40,058 nucleotides of DNA from Fidelibacterota bacterium (GTDB lineage: Bacteria > Fidelibacterota > UBA8477 > JABMPR01). Of the stretch, positions 15,700-25,079 are shown piece after piece (the stretch's first letter is position 1; the number at the start of each line of letters is the position of its first letter). Below the pieces are notes generated by a model that saw only the letters and a list, made by a program, of their open reading frames with translations, was not told where the DNA came from and did not search any database. Both the position numbers and the translations under genes were made by a program. Location: the NCBI GenBank assembly GCA_021734255.1, contig JAIPJM010000026.1:1-40058 (forward strand), in the 5' to 3' direction.

Positions 15700-18348
15700 T
15701 TACTTCATCAGAATCATTTTCACGACCTTCGACTCATTGGCAACATCAAGTTTGGCAAAGTAAATACCAGTTTCCACGAGCTTACCCTGTTTATCCATAC
15801 CATTCCAAACAACTGAATAAGATCCTTCAGAAAGAGTCGTATTTACTAACTGACTCACCTCATGTCCCAGGGCGTCAAAAATTCGTAATGTGACTGGTTT
15901 GTCTTCTGGGATACCAAATTCTATCGTCGTGTTTGCATTAAAAGGATTCGGAAAATTCTGAGCCATAATAAGCGTTGACGGCACCTCCACTTCACTGTCA
16001 TTGGACACTAAAAGCGGATTGTAGAAGCCTGTTCGCTGCAGATCGCCCCTGGCTGTACTCCATTTGTAGCCAACTGATGATCTGATCTTCGAGTTCACAA
16101 TCGTAATATCTTCATCGGTTCCGATCACGATATCAAGCCAGCGATCTCCATCGATATCGGCCACTGTTGGTGTACCCTGAGCCTGACTACTGAGGGGAAC
16201 AGGAAAATCAGCAACAACGCTACCATCAATATGGAAAGCAAAGAGTTCACCGGAATTGGTGCCTACTATGATTTCTGGCACCCTATCTCCAGTCAGATCA
16301 GCGATTACGGGTGAACTGTAAAAGCCTTCACCTACCGTCTGGGGCCAGCCGGAGAGATCATTCCCCAGGTGATCCACCACGGTTATCATGCCGTCCAGCG
16401 TATTGAACACTGTCTCCATGGTACCATTTTCATCAAAATCCGCGACAGCCGCAGACGTTCTGATCCTGGCACTGGAAAGTTGGTGGGTCCAGAGGGTGTC
16501 ACCCGTGTTGGCGACAGCCAGGAAGAGGCCTTTATCCTGGCCAACCAGGATATCCATGCTCCCATCACCATCTATGTCTGTAATAACCGGGGGTGAGTTC
16601 ACCAGCGATCCGGGTAAACCATTGGAGACATCAACAGGAAAACCGGTAAGTTCTGCACCAGTAAGGTCAACTGCGTGTAGCAAACCCTTCCAGGTACCAA
16701 ATACGATGTCTTTATTACCATCATTATTAAGATCAGCGATGGCAGCTCCCTTGGATATGATCTCAGCGGTGAGAATCAGCGGAAATCCGGCGTAGGCTGT
16801 GCCATCATGATGCAGTACGGATAACTCGGAAGCGAAGTTTCCAATAACGATCTCCATGTCTCCGTCCTTATCAAGATCAGCGATGGCAGGTGTGCCCATG
16901 ATCAGGCTGGAAGTCTCTGCAACAGGACCGCCGGTACCGTCATGATGCAGGACATAGACTTTCTTATCCTGTGAGGCGAAGACGATCTCCAGATCACCAT
17001 TATTGTCAATATCGGCAACTGCTGGTGAGCCCAGAATTGTATGGCCAGCCCGGAAGGGGAAGCCTGAAAATTCTGATCCATCACTCTGGAACACATGTAG
17101 TGCGCTGTCCAGACCACAAATAATGATCTCCATTATACCGTCCCCATCCAGGTCAGCAACAGCATTTCCTGTGGTCAGAGGTTCAGAATTCTTTACTGGA
17201 AAATTCAGCTTGAACCGATCCAGCTTAACTTTAAGGGGTAATTCCTGCTCGTAGGGGATGTAGGATACTGTGCCACCATCCCAGGTGGTAACTCTCAAGC
17301 TCAGATCTAATTCAGTTATTGCTGGTGTATCATCTGCAACCTTGATCCGGAATGCAGACTGCAGATTTGTTTGCGCTTCACACGCAGTCAGATCTCCAAA
17401 AGTCCCAACGCTGTCTAAAACAATGACATGGGGATCATTACTGGTCAATATCCCCTGCACATTAGAAGCACTCTCCCAGTTGCACTCGTTGCTCAATGTA
17501 ACCAGATACTGGGCCGTCTCTCCTCGATTAAGCTTCATATCCCCGTCATCATCAGTGACTGACACCTGCGTGTCTCTAACGGATAGTAGTGGCAGCGGTG
17601 GGGTGGGTAGCGCTGTTAGATCCTCAGTGGCTGCATTTAATATGCTCCCATCTGATCCCTGAACAAAAGCGACCAGGCGGCAATTCTCTGGGGCAAAGGC
17701 AGGATTGATACCGATTTTAAATTGTTTGACGGTCTCAACACCACTTTCCAATGCAATAGATGTACCGCTGGCATTGGGAATCATATCCCGCATGACAGCC
17801 TGGTGCAGATCGTCAGAGGTAGTGGAACCTGGGTGATAGAGGTCGTCTTCAACCAGCACGAAATGCAGGGTGTAATCCCCATTCGTGCCAGCTTCGGGCA
17901 GCACAGTGATCATCGCAGTTGCCACCAGCGTTTCACTGTTAAAGCTACCGGCAATCGATAGCTCGATCGGCGCCGATGTGGTAGCCTGGGAAAGGAGGTG
18001 ATTCTTCCAATCCTGAGTTGATGATGTCTCTGTATTCATGCTATTATTGCCGTTCGAGACAAACCAGGGGACCCAAACTACCTGGTAATGGACTCGACGC
18101 GTATTCGCCTCGGTCACATTAAAATTATGATAGGGGTCCACGCCTGGCCAGGACATATGGTAGGCAATGGTCGTATATTCGTTCAAATGGTCTTGCTGAA
18201 ACACGCTCAGCTCGTCCCCAACGGGGCCGCAGCCAGGTCAGCCAGTGTTGGTAAAATACTCAGCCAAAACCAAACGCTCGGCACCAAAAGAGGCCAGGGC
18301 AGATAGGCTTAGGATGAGTAAAACCAGGGTCTTTAAATCGAATCTCAT
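15700..18348 (-). CDS. Probable selenoprotein: secreted thioredoxin-fold / FG-GAP beta-propeller protein with in-frame TGA
   Basis: Translation from the ATG at 18348 (GGGGAG 9 nt upstream) gives a signal peptide, MRFDLKTLVLLILSLSALAS, then LAEYFTNTG, an in-frame TGA at codon 37 (18240-18238), then PGCGPVGDELSVFQQDH and the open frame to 15700. Total length is 882 residues if the TGA is read. The context is that of an Omp28/thioredoxin-like CxxC motif (FTxTGCPxCGP), so the TGA replaces the first Cys, exactly where selenocysteine would sit (UxxC). Then follow a beta-sandwich region (to about 380), eight FG-GAP/VCBS-type repeats with DxDxDG calcium motifs (ADLDGDGIME, ADIDNNGDLE, ADLDKDGDME and others) and a C-terminal sorting domain (NFPNPFNANTTIEFG ... 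KMILMK). Without readthrough only a signal-less product from GTG at 18204 is possible. Nonsense mutation or sequencing error remain alternatives. Confidence 0.75.
18209..18240 (-). promoter_or_regulatory. Candidate bacterial SECIS hairpin after the in-frame TGA
   Basis: Starting four bases after the TGA the mRNA can pair GGCU (18234-18231) with AGCU (18212-18209), CG with CG past a bulged G, then, after a G-A mismatch, CCCC (18226-18223) with GGGG (18219-18216), closing a GUU loop. A small apical loop beginning with G, about 15 nt after the UGA and within the coding region, is the general layout of bacterial SECIS elements read by SelB. The spacing is at the short end, and the GC-rich stem could be chance. 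Confidence 0.45.
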
Positions 18349-18406
18349 TGTATAGTTCTCCCCTTGAAATAATCTGAATAAATCATCGCTAAAATCAGCT
18401 ATTAAC

Positions 18407-18435
18407 ATAGTAAGTCATTGAAATAATAGCCACAA
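18407..18435 (-). promoter_or_regulatory. Candidate promoter of the thioredoxin/propeller gene
   Basis: TTGTGG (18430-18435) and TACTAT (18407-18412) are 17 bp apart, about 60 nt before the ATG at 18348, in the spacer after the RND pump gene. This supports a transcript that includes the upstream ATG, signal peptide and TGA. Confidence 0.4.
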
Positions 18436-18466
18436 GAAAACGAATGCGTCTGCCCTACTGATGATA

Positions 18467-21400
18467 CTAGGTCCTGCCTTTCTTCTCTAAAAGCTTCCGT
18501 TCTCCACGGCTTTCCAGAAGCGAATAAAGAACAGGCACTATGACCAGCGTCAGAAAGGACGATATTGCCAGACCAAAGATCAAGCTAACGGCCAGAGGTC
18601 GCCAGTATTCAGCTCCGCCTGCCAGGTTCAAGCTCAGGGGGATCATTCCTGCCAGAGTCGTCACCGTGGTAAGGATAATGGGTCTGAGTCGATTCCGCCC
18701 CGCTTTGATCAAGGCTTCTCTTATCAGCATTCCTTCCCGGCGCAGATCATTCACATAGGCAATGAGAACAATGGCATCATTCACAACGACTCCCATAAGA
18801 GCCACCACACCAAAAAAGGCCATGATCCCAAAGGGTACCCGCGTGACCATCAAACCAAAGATCACACCAATAAAGGACAAAGGAATAGCCAGAGCGATGA
18901 TGAACGGCTGTATCACGGACTGAAATTGAGCACTAAGAATGATCATGATGATGATAAATCCGATGATCATGGCCCGTCCCAGACTGGCAAATGATTTGGA
19001 CGCCTCATCTTCGATGCCACCATACTCAACCGTAACCCCATTTGGTATGGTCAATCCTTCAAGGAATGGATCCATACGGCGATGAATGTCTGTCACATCA
19101 GAGCCCTTGGCCATATCACAACTGACGGAGATGTTTCGTTTGAAATCTTTGTGCTTGATCAGGGTTTCAGCGCTACCCAGCTCCAACGTGGCGACATTCT
19201 GAAAAGGCACCATCTGCCCCCTCTGGTTCATGACGTTCAGATTTTGAATAGCCTGAACGGCATCATCCTCATCCACATCCAGCCGCACAACGACGGGAAT
19301 ATCCTCCAGACCATCTGTGTATGTTGTAGCTTCCATACCGATCATGGCAGCCGCCAGTGTATTACTAACGTCCTGACTGCTAAGTCCGTAGCTGGCCGCA
19401 CGATCATGATCGACCTTGGCCTGAAATTCTGTTCTACGGACGCCAAGACTGGAAACAACGTTCACCGCCCCCTCAACTGTTTGCAGTTTATTTTTGATCT
19501 GGTCAGAGACAAAACTGATGGCGGCCAGGTCATCACCACTTACATCGATGATGACATTGGATGAAACCGGTGGTCCTTCCTGTATGGTTTCAATGGAAAT
19601 ATCAATACCGGGCATTTTGGCAAATTCAGCACCCATGATCTCAATGAGGTCATCAACCGAACGATCCCGCTGCGTCGCATCCACAAGATCAACATTGATC
19701 TGAGCGATCTCCGCTCCCTTCCCTCCACCCTGGGCTGTTCTCAAATTCTGCACACCACTTTCTCCCACCGTAGAAACGTAGCGATCGACCTCTTCAATGC
19801 TTTGCAGGTATCGCTCAATATCCCGAACCACTTGATCTGTATATTCCAGCTGACTCCCGGCCGGAGTGTTGATGTCAAGGATGATCCTTGGGCGGGGGAC
19901 ATTTGGAAAGATCTGCAGTTTTACCAGCTTCAGGTCACTTACGGCTGAGATTCCAACAATGGCTATGGAGAGAAAAAAGGTGAAAATTGCACTAAAGACC
20001 ACTGTCCAACGGTGGTTCAGTGACCAGCCCACGATCTTCGTATAGATTCGTTTCCCAACCCATTCCCCACTAAGGACACCGGCTCGTTTCGTCACAGACA
20101 TTATTTTAGAGGCCAATACAGGAATTAGGAAGTGATCGGCTAAAAAGGCGCCGACTAGCGTGAATATCACAACTTTGGGGATCACAGAGAGAAACTGTCC
20201 CATGGTTCCGGACATGTAAATGATCGGGGCGAATGCTACCATCGTGGTCAATACGGCAGTCATGATCGGCACACCTACTTCATCCACCGCCATGATGGCA
20301 GCGTCTCTTCTACTCAGCCCCTCCTCCATGTGTCGATATGTGGATTCGGCAATTATGATGGCGCCGTCAACGACGATACCGAGAACGATAATAAGCCCGA
20401 ACATGGATATTCCTGTCCGGTCAACCTCGAACAGATACATGAGCGGAAAGGAGGACATAAGCGCGAAGGGGAGTGCCAGGGAAACGATGAGTGCATTTTT
20501 AAAACCGATACCAGCAAAGAGGACGAGGATCACAAAGATGATACCCCACATGGCATTCTTGTTTAGCTGGCTGTTTTGCGTTTCTATATCCGTTGCCTGT
20601 CTCGCAGTATAGGCAAATTCCATTCCCTCGGGAAATTTCAGTGCTGACGCATTTACGACCGCCTCTATCTCCTCGGTGGCTTCTACGATGTGAGCGCCGG
20701 TCCGTTTAGAGATCAAAAGGGTTACACTATTTTGACTTTGGTACCGGGAGTAACTGCTGGGGATCTCAAACCCATCAATGACCGTACCTACATCCTTGAT
20801 CCTTTTGATGTTGCCGGATTGATCCACACCAAGGATCGTATTTTCTATATCTTCAATTTTTGCGAACTTGCCTACCGTGCGGATAAAAATATCCTGCCCT
20901 TTGAGTTTAATGGTTCCGCCAGGGAAATTCAGGTTGTTCCTCTGGAGGGCCATGAGGACTTGGGGCATACTCAAATTATTTGCGACCAGCAGGTCTGGGT
21001 CAAGTTCCACAGAGATCTCCCGCTCCTCGCCACCGAACATCTCAACCTGGTTAACGCCAGGTACACGCGTGAGCTTATCCTTGATTATTTCAGCCTGGGA
21101 ACGGAGCTCGTGAGGCGAAAATTCACCATAAATATTTAAAATGCTAATGGGTGTATCGGTAATATCCACATCTCGAACAGTCACATTCTCGACTTCATCC
21201 CTGAGTTCGGGGAGGGCTTCATTCACCTTTTCTTTCAATTCATCGATACTGCTCTCCAGATCCGCGTCTGCCGAAAACTTTACAGTAATGAATCCTGCAT
21301 TTTGCATGGCATAGCCATTGATCTCCTCAACATCCTGGAGCTGAGATAACTTATCCTCAATGGGTTTGATGATCTCGGTTTCGATCTCTGATGGAGCGGC

Positions 21401-21559
21401 ACCAATATATGTGGCAGAGACAAATGCATAAGGGATCTCGATCCGGGGAACCAACTCCAGAGGTAGGATCATGTAGGCCGCTACACTGGCCAGAAAGATC
21501 CCAAGGGAAGCGAAAATGACGCCCATGGGGTGATCAATTGCCTGTTTTGATATTTTCAT
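18467..21559 (-). CDS. RND-family efflux pump, inner membrane permease
   Basis: A 1030-residue transporter of the AcrB/MexB (HAE-1-like) type, driving export with the proton gradient. It shows the duplicated layout of 12 membrane segments with two large periplasmic loops. TM1 follows the short N-terminus (MKISKQAIDHPMGVIFASLG). The TM4 proton-relay region reads LGIVVDGAIIIAES, so only one Asp is present where AcrB has D407-D408. The second half carries the matching VVALMGVVVNDAIVLI. GPPVSSN and SAQFQSVIQPFI are family signatures. It is the last gene of the tetR-tolC-acrA-acrB run, 12 nt after the membrane fusion gene. Substrates cannot be predicted. Confidence 0.95.
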   Translation of the reverse strand: MKISKQAIDHPMGVIFASLGIFLASVAAYMILPLELVPRIEIPYAFVSATYIGAAPSEIETEIIKPIEDKLSQLQDVEEINGYAMQNAGFITVKFSADADLESSIDELKEKVNEALPELRDEVENVTVRDVDITDTPISILNIYGEFSPHELRSQAEIIKDKLTRVPGVNQVEMFGGEEREISVELDPDLLVANNLSMPQVLMALQRNNLNFPGGTIKLKGQDIFIRTVGKFAKIEDIENTILGVDQSGNIKRIKDVGTVIDGFEIPSSYSRYQSQNSVTLLISKRTGAHIVEATEEIEAVVNASALKFPEGMEFAYTARQATDIETQNSQLNKNAMWGIIFVILVLFAGIGFKNALIVSLALPFALMSSFPLMYLFEVDRTGISMFGLIIVLGIVVDGAIIIAESTYRHMEEGLSRRDAAIMAVDEVGVPIMTAVLTTMVAFAPIIYMSGTMGQFLSVIPKVVIFTLVGAFLADHFLIPVLASKIMSVTKRAGVLSGEWVGKRIYTKIVGWSLNHRWTVVFSAIFTFFLSIAIVGISAVSDLKLVKLQIFPNVPRPRIILDINTPAGSQLEYTDQVVRDIERYLQSIEEVDRYVSTVGESGVQNLRTAQGGGKGAEIAQINVDLVDATQRDRSVDDLIEIMGAEFAKMPGIDISIETIQEGPPVSSNVIIDVSGDDLAAISFVSDQIKNKLQTVEGAVNVVSSLGVRRTEFQAKVDHDRAASYGLSSQDVSNTLAAAMIGMEATTYTDGLEDIPVVVRLDVDEDDAVQAIQNLNVMNQRGQMVPFQNVATLELGSAETLIKHKDFKRNISVSCDMAKGSDVTDIHRRMDPFLEGLTIPNGVTVEYGGIEDEASKSFASLGRAMIIGFIIIMIILSAQFQSVIQPFIIALAIPLSFIGVIFGLMVTRVPFGIMAFFGVVALMGVVVNDAIVLIAYVNDLRREGMLIREALIKAGRNRLRPIILTTVTTLAGMIPLSLNLAGGAEYWRPLAVSLIFGLAISSFLTLVIVPVLYSLLESRGERKLLEKKGRT

Positions 21560-21571
21560 AGCTGACCTTCC

Positions 21572-22615
21572 CTACTCAATAATATTAAGGAGTGAGCCAT
21601 CTCTGACATCGTTGTAGCCCCTCATAATGAGGCTTTCACCCTCCTCGATCTCCGCTTCCACCATGACGCGTGCACCAGCCAGCGCTTTGATCTTTACTGG
21701 TTTCCGGACTGCCCGTCCATCCTCAGCTATGAACACAAATTGATCGGTTCCATCATCCTGAATCAGATTCAAGGGTAGTACGATCGCGTTATCAAAGTTC
21801 TCCAATATGATCCGCACATCAGCGACCAATCCTAACTTCAGATCAGCGGTGTCTCCTGTCAAACGAACTTCGACGTCGTAATTGTTGGAAAAATCCTTGG
21901 GCGCTAACCCTACTCGCAGCACTTCACCGGGGAAAATACGGTTGGGGAAGGTCTTAAAACTGACCGTTGCAGCCTGGCCAACCCTGATCTGCCCGATCTG
22001 CGCTTCAGGCACTGGTATCGTTATCTTGAGACGTCTCATATCAGCCAATACAAAGGGCGGCTGCATAGCGCCGGCAGGTGATGCAAGGTCACCTACATTC
22101 AGATTTTTTGATACGATCCAGCCGCTAAAGGGTGCTCTCAACACTGTATTCTCCAGCGTATTTTTCGCCTGGGTATATCCTGCTCGGGCGTTGTCCAATC
22201 CGATGCGGGCCATTTCATATTGATCTGACGAGATCACATTGGATTCGTATAGATCCTTTGAGCTTGCCAAGTCCCGTTTGGATTTTTCATACATGGATCG
22301 AGCCTGGGTATACATGGTTTGATATACATTATTCTCAAGGCTGGCCAGTTTCTGATTCTTGTTGACAAAATCCCCGACATTGACCCAGATAGAGTCGACT
22401 TGACCGCTGGACTGGAATAATAGATTCACCTGGTTTTCTGAGAGAACTCTGCCAATACTGTGATATTCTATCTGAAATTGTTGATAGTTGAAGGTATCAA
22501 CTGCAACTGCAACTTTTGATTCAACCTTCTGCTCAACAGTCTCTCCTCCACCGCATGATATGAGGATCATCACACCGGTCAGGGTTAAAATTTTATTCAT
22601 CCATCCTGTTTTCAT
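21572..22615 (-). CDS. RND efflux periplasmic adaptor (membrane fusion) lipoprotein
   Basis: A 347-residue HlyD/AcrA-family adaptor bridging the RND pump and the outer membrane channel. The N-terminal signal ends in a lipobox (MILISC followed by GGG), so it is probably an inner-membrane-anchored lipoprotein. The lipoyl halves are at about 70-100 (VDSIWVNVGDFVNKNQKLAS) and 170-200 (APFSGWIVSKNLNVGDLASP), separated by a short helical hairpin. The beta-barrel (KITIPVPEAQIGQIRVGQ) and membrane-proximal domain (IVLPLNLIQDDG) follow. Its ATG overlaps the upstream channel gene stop as TAATG. Confidence 0.94.
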   Translation of the reverse strand: MKTGWMNKILTLTGVMILISCGGGETVEQKVESKVAVAVDTFNYQQFQIEYHSIGRVLSENQVNLLFQSSGQVDSIWVNVGDFVNKNQKLASLENNVYQTMYTQARSMYEKSKRDLASSKDLYESNVISSDQYEMARIGLDNARAGYTQAKNTLENTVLRAPFSGWIVSKNLNVGDLASPAGAMQPPFVLADMRRLKITIPVPEAQIGQIRVGQAATVSFKTFPNRIFPGEVLRVGLAPKDFSNNYDVEVRLTGDTADLKLGLVADVRIILENFDNAIVLPLNLIQDDGTDQFVFIAEDGRAVRKPVKIKALAGARVMVEAEIEEGESLIMRGYNDVRDGSLLNIIE

Positions 22616-24036
22616 TACTCATCTCCCAGTGCGCGTGCCAGAGATGCACGGGCATTATTGTATTCAAAATATGCTTGGTATAAACCGAGTTCCGCCTGAT
22701 CACTGGCACTCTGGGCATCCATTACCTGCAATTGGCTGGCCATCCCCTGCTTATAAAGCTGTTGAGCCATGTCGACCCCTTTGCGAGCCTGCTGAACCCC
22801 CTTCAATCCTGCTTCGATCTTTCGGGCTGATTCCTGAATGCTCAAATAAATACTCTGTAACTCGAGCAGTAGATTTTCTTTGACATCATAGAGCTGATAT
22901 TCAGATTTTCTATGTTCGGCTTTCGCTTGCTGGACCCTGGCTGTTGAACCGAATCCGTTAAAGAGGGGCAGATTAATTCCGACTGCTAGAGATGATGATT
23001 CTCTGAATTCAGCATCAGTAAACTCCCCATCATTGTAGGGCAGCATTTGCTGGTAGGAGCCAGTCAGCGCAATGGAGGGCATGAATTCGGCCTTCACCAT
23101 GAGGATATTCTCCTTCATCAGCCTCACACTTGCTTCCACCTGATTCAGTAGGGGTTGCTTTGCCAACATCTGTGCTTCCAGTTCACCAAGATCAAGATCA
23201 GTCTCAATGTTGACCTGGAGCGCTCCTATTGCAGAGATATCCAATTCAAGATCAATACCACAATTGCGCTTCAATCCAGCGTATGCAAGTTCCTTCATCT
23301 TCCGGGCATTACTGACCATGGTTGTCTGGTTGGCTACCTGTACTTCAGCCCTGATCACATCAAATTCAGCTGTTTTCCCCTGAGCGTAAAGGGCTTTCAC
23401 ATTTTCCAGGTTCTGAATCATCACGGTGAGTGAATGTTCAAAGACCTGAACCATTTTGTCAGCCAGGAGTACACCATAAAATGCCTGTTTGGTCTGTTCG
23501 ATGACGGCTAGTCTGGTTACCTCAGCTGAATAGTCAGTCAGATCCTCAAGTGCATCGGCCCCACGGATAGCCGCGATCACTCGGCCTTCAAAAAGAGGCT
23601 GGGTAAGGTTTAAGCCGTATACCATGTTATTATCATTACCAAAGGCAAGATCAAAAGGCACCAGCATGATGCCCGTTTTCTGGAGGAATTCACCTGGGAT
23701 CGGATTTCCATTTGGGTCCGTATTCTGGCTTCCCAGAGCAATTGGATCTCCGTTGGCATCCAGAACTCCGAATGGTATTGGGAAGGAGATGGGTTGGGAG
23801 GCAATGGAAAAACTATGGGATGCTTGTCCGAAAGCAGAAACCACTGGCAAGGCTGATGAGAAAGCTTCTTTTTTCTGCGCCTTGGCCTTGATCAGATTCT
23901 CTTCCACATTCTGGATCTGGATGTTGCTCTCAAGTGCCATATCAATGGCTTTGTTCAAATCCAGGGCCAGTGTTTCTGCCTGAACGATGCTGACCAGTGC
24001 GATTCCTGCAAGCGTGATTGTTAAATTTTTTCTCAT
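22615..24036 (-). CDS. TolC-family outer membrane channel
   Basis: A 473-residue outer membrane efflux protein with a signal peptide (MRKNLTITLAGIALVSIVQA). It begins with the TolC repeat signature LALDLNKAIDMALESNIQIQ and has the long coiled-coil helices in two structural halves (residues about 190-260 and 400-460). The middle region LPLFNGFGSTARVQQAKAE is the typical second-repeat strand. It overlaps tetR upstream (ATGA) and the adaptor gene downstream (TAATG), so the four genes are one operon. Confidence 0.94.
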   Translation of the reverse strand: MRKNLTITLAGIALVSIVQAETLALDLNKAIDMALESNIQIQNVEENLIKAKAQKKEAFSSALPVVSAFGQASHSFSIASQPISFPIPFGVLDANGDPIALGSQNTDPNGNPIPGEFLQKTGIMLVPFDLAFGNDNNMVYGLNLTQPLFEGRVIAAIRGADALEDLTDYSAEVTRLAVIEQTKQAFYGVLLADKMVQVFEHSLTVMIQNLENVKALYAQGKTAEFDVIRAEVQVANQTTMVSNARKMKELAYAGLKRNCGIDLELDISAIGALQVNIETDLDLGELEAQMLAKQPLLNQVEASVRLMKENILMVKAEFMPSIALTGSYQQMLPYNDGEFTDAEFRESSSLAVGINLPLFNGFGSTARVQQAKAEHRKSEYQLYDVKENLLLELQSIYLSIQESARKIEAGLKGVQQARKGVDMAQQLYKQGMASQLQVMDAQSASDQAELGLYQAYFEYNNARASLARALGDE

Positions 24037-24650
24037 GATTTGGCTCCGTTCAGAAAAATATCGATGATCTCATCGGCATTCATTTGATCCTCAGGTAATT
24101 CCCCGGCCCTTAGAGACCTGACCTGGGCATGGATCATCCCGCTGAGGTAGCTGGCATAATGTTTGGGATTCCCAGGACGTAGTTGTCCGGCGTCTATGGC
24201 TGCCTGCATTTCCTTGACCACCAGTTTTTTCAGTTCCTGGAAGCGTTCAAAGACAGACCGACTGGCAGGGTGATGCATGAGTAACTGTTGATTGGTCATG
24301 ATCACATTCATGAAATTTGTGTTTTTTTGATAGTATGCGAATTGGGAATTTGCGATCAAGCCGATCCGCTCCATGGGATCATCCACCGAGGAGAGCTGTT
24401 CATAAAGAAAATCCAGTACATTATTGACAGCATACTCAAAGGTACACAGGAGGAGGTGATCCTTATTCTCAAAGTAGTTATACAGGGTACCTTTGCCGAA
24501 TTCAGCCCGAGCTGCCACATCTTCTAATTTGGTATCGGCGAATCCCTTCTGTCCAAAGATGTGTACAGCCGCTTCCAGAATAGCCTGTTTATTCCTGAGC
24601 TTATCTCTTTCTTTGCGACTTAATGTGTCAGTCTGTGAATTTATATTCAT
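24033..24650 (-). CDS. TetR-family transcriptional regulator of the RND operon
   Basis: A 205-residue repressor. The N-terminal helix-turn-helix spans about 18-64: ILEAAVHIFGQKGFADTKLE, then DVAARAEFGKGTLYNYFENK, the standard TetR motif. The C-terminal ligand-binding domain is helical and has no obvious relative. As the first gene of the efflux operon it very likely controls itself and the pump, released by a pump substrate. GAGGAG lies 5 nt upstream of the ATG at 24650. Confidence 0.93.
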   Translation of the reverse strand: MNINSQTDTLSRKERDKLRNKQAILEAAVHIFGQKGFADTKLEDVAARAEFGKGTLYNYFENKDHLLLCTFEYAVNNVLDFLYEQLSSVDDPMERIGLIANSQFAYYQKNTNFMNVIMTNQQLLMHHPASRSVFERFQELKKLVVKEMQAAIDAGQLRPGNPKHYASYLSGMIHAQVRSLRAGELPEDQMNADEIIDIFLNGAKS

Positions 24651-24652
24651 AA

Positions 24653-24697
24653 TATGACTCCTCGGTCACATTATAAACTTACTGGTCACCCTTGCAA
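24653..24697 (-). promoter_or_regulatory. tetR promoter with candidate operator
   Basis: TTGCAA (24692-24697), 16 bp, TATAAT (24670-24675) is the best sigma-70-like promoter in the window. Two GTGACC words (24685-24690 and 24664-24669) bracket the -10 box as direct repeats. The downstream one belongs to TGACCGAGGAGTCA, an imperfect palindrome with TGAC/GTCA ends that also contains the ribosome binding site. Either could be the TetR operator for autoregulation. Confidence 0.6.
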
Positions 24698-24771
24698 TAG
24701 GAAATATCCTGATTTCCGTGTCTAATCCCCTTTGTGTTCTCCTGAATAAAGCGATTAGGTGATGAAATTAT

Positions 24772-25016
24772 TTTGATTCGTCTTTCTTCGACTTCGCTCA
24801 GGGCAAACTCCACGAGGCGGCCAGTCACGCCCTTCAGGCTCACGAAGACGGTTCATGGTTTTGGGTAAAGGAACGGGTGGTCGAGGACTGCCTGTATTTA
24901 TAACCCCATTATTGTCATTCTGCGTGAAGCCTTCGGCGAAATGAAGAATCTTGAGCCTAATTACGAAATCTTGGATCAAGATCCTTCCCCTTCGACAAGC
25001 TCAGGGTCAGAATAAC
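24772..25016. repeat. Composite of dispersed intergenic repeats
   Basis: The 429-nt gap between tetR and the next gene is mostly repeat. A fragment CTTCGACTTCGCTCAGG lies near 24783-24800. Then comes an inverted pair: TTGTCATTCTGCGTGAAGCC on the left (from 24914) and CTTCGACAAGCTCAGGGTCA on the right (near 24990-25009), around AAGATCC/GGATCTT-like words. The right arm matches the TGTCATTCTGAG family of 2391-2490 with a different filler. ORFs crossing this region read as ERSRR-type low-complexity peptides and are not real genes. Confidence 0.65.
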
Positions 25017-25079
25017 ATAAGTAAAAACTTTTTGCACTAAATCCATATGACAGGCACGGGTTTTGAATAAATTGCGCTC

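Noticed and set aside
18204-18206. GTG at 18204 as the true start of the thioredoxin/propeller gene.
   Set aside because: It has no clear ribosome binding site and would give a protein with a sorting domain but no signal peptide. The upstream ATG has both a ribosome binding site and a signal peptide in the same frame.
15700-18348. Global reassignment of UGA (Trp or Gly code) as the reason for the in-frame TGA.
   Set aside because: TGA ends lgt, tetR, the phosphatase-TPR gene and others at sensible positions, and TGG encodes Trp throughout. Only this one gene needs readthrough.
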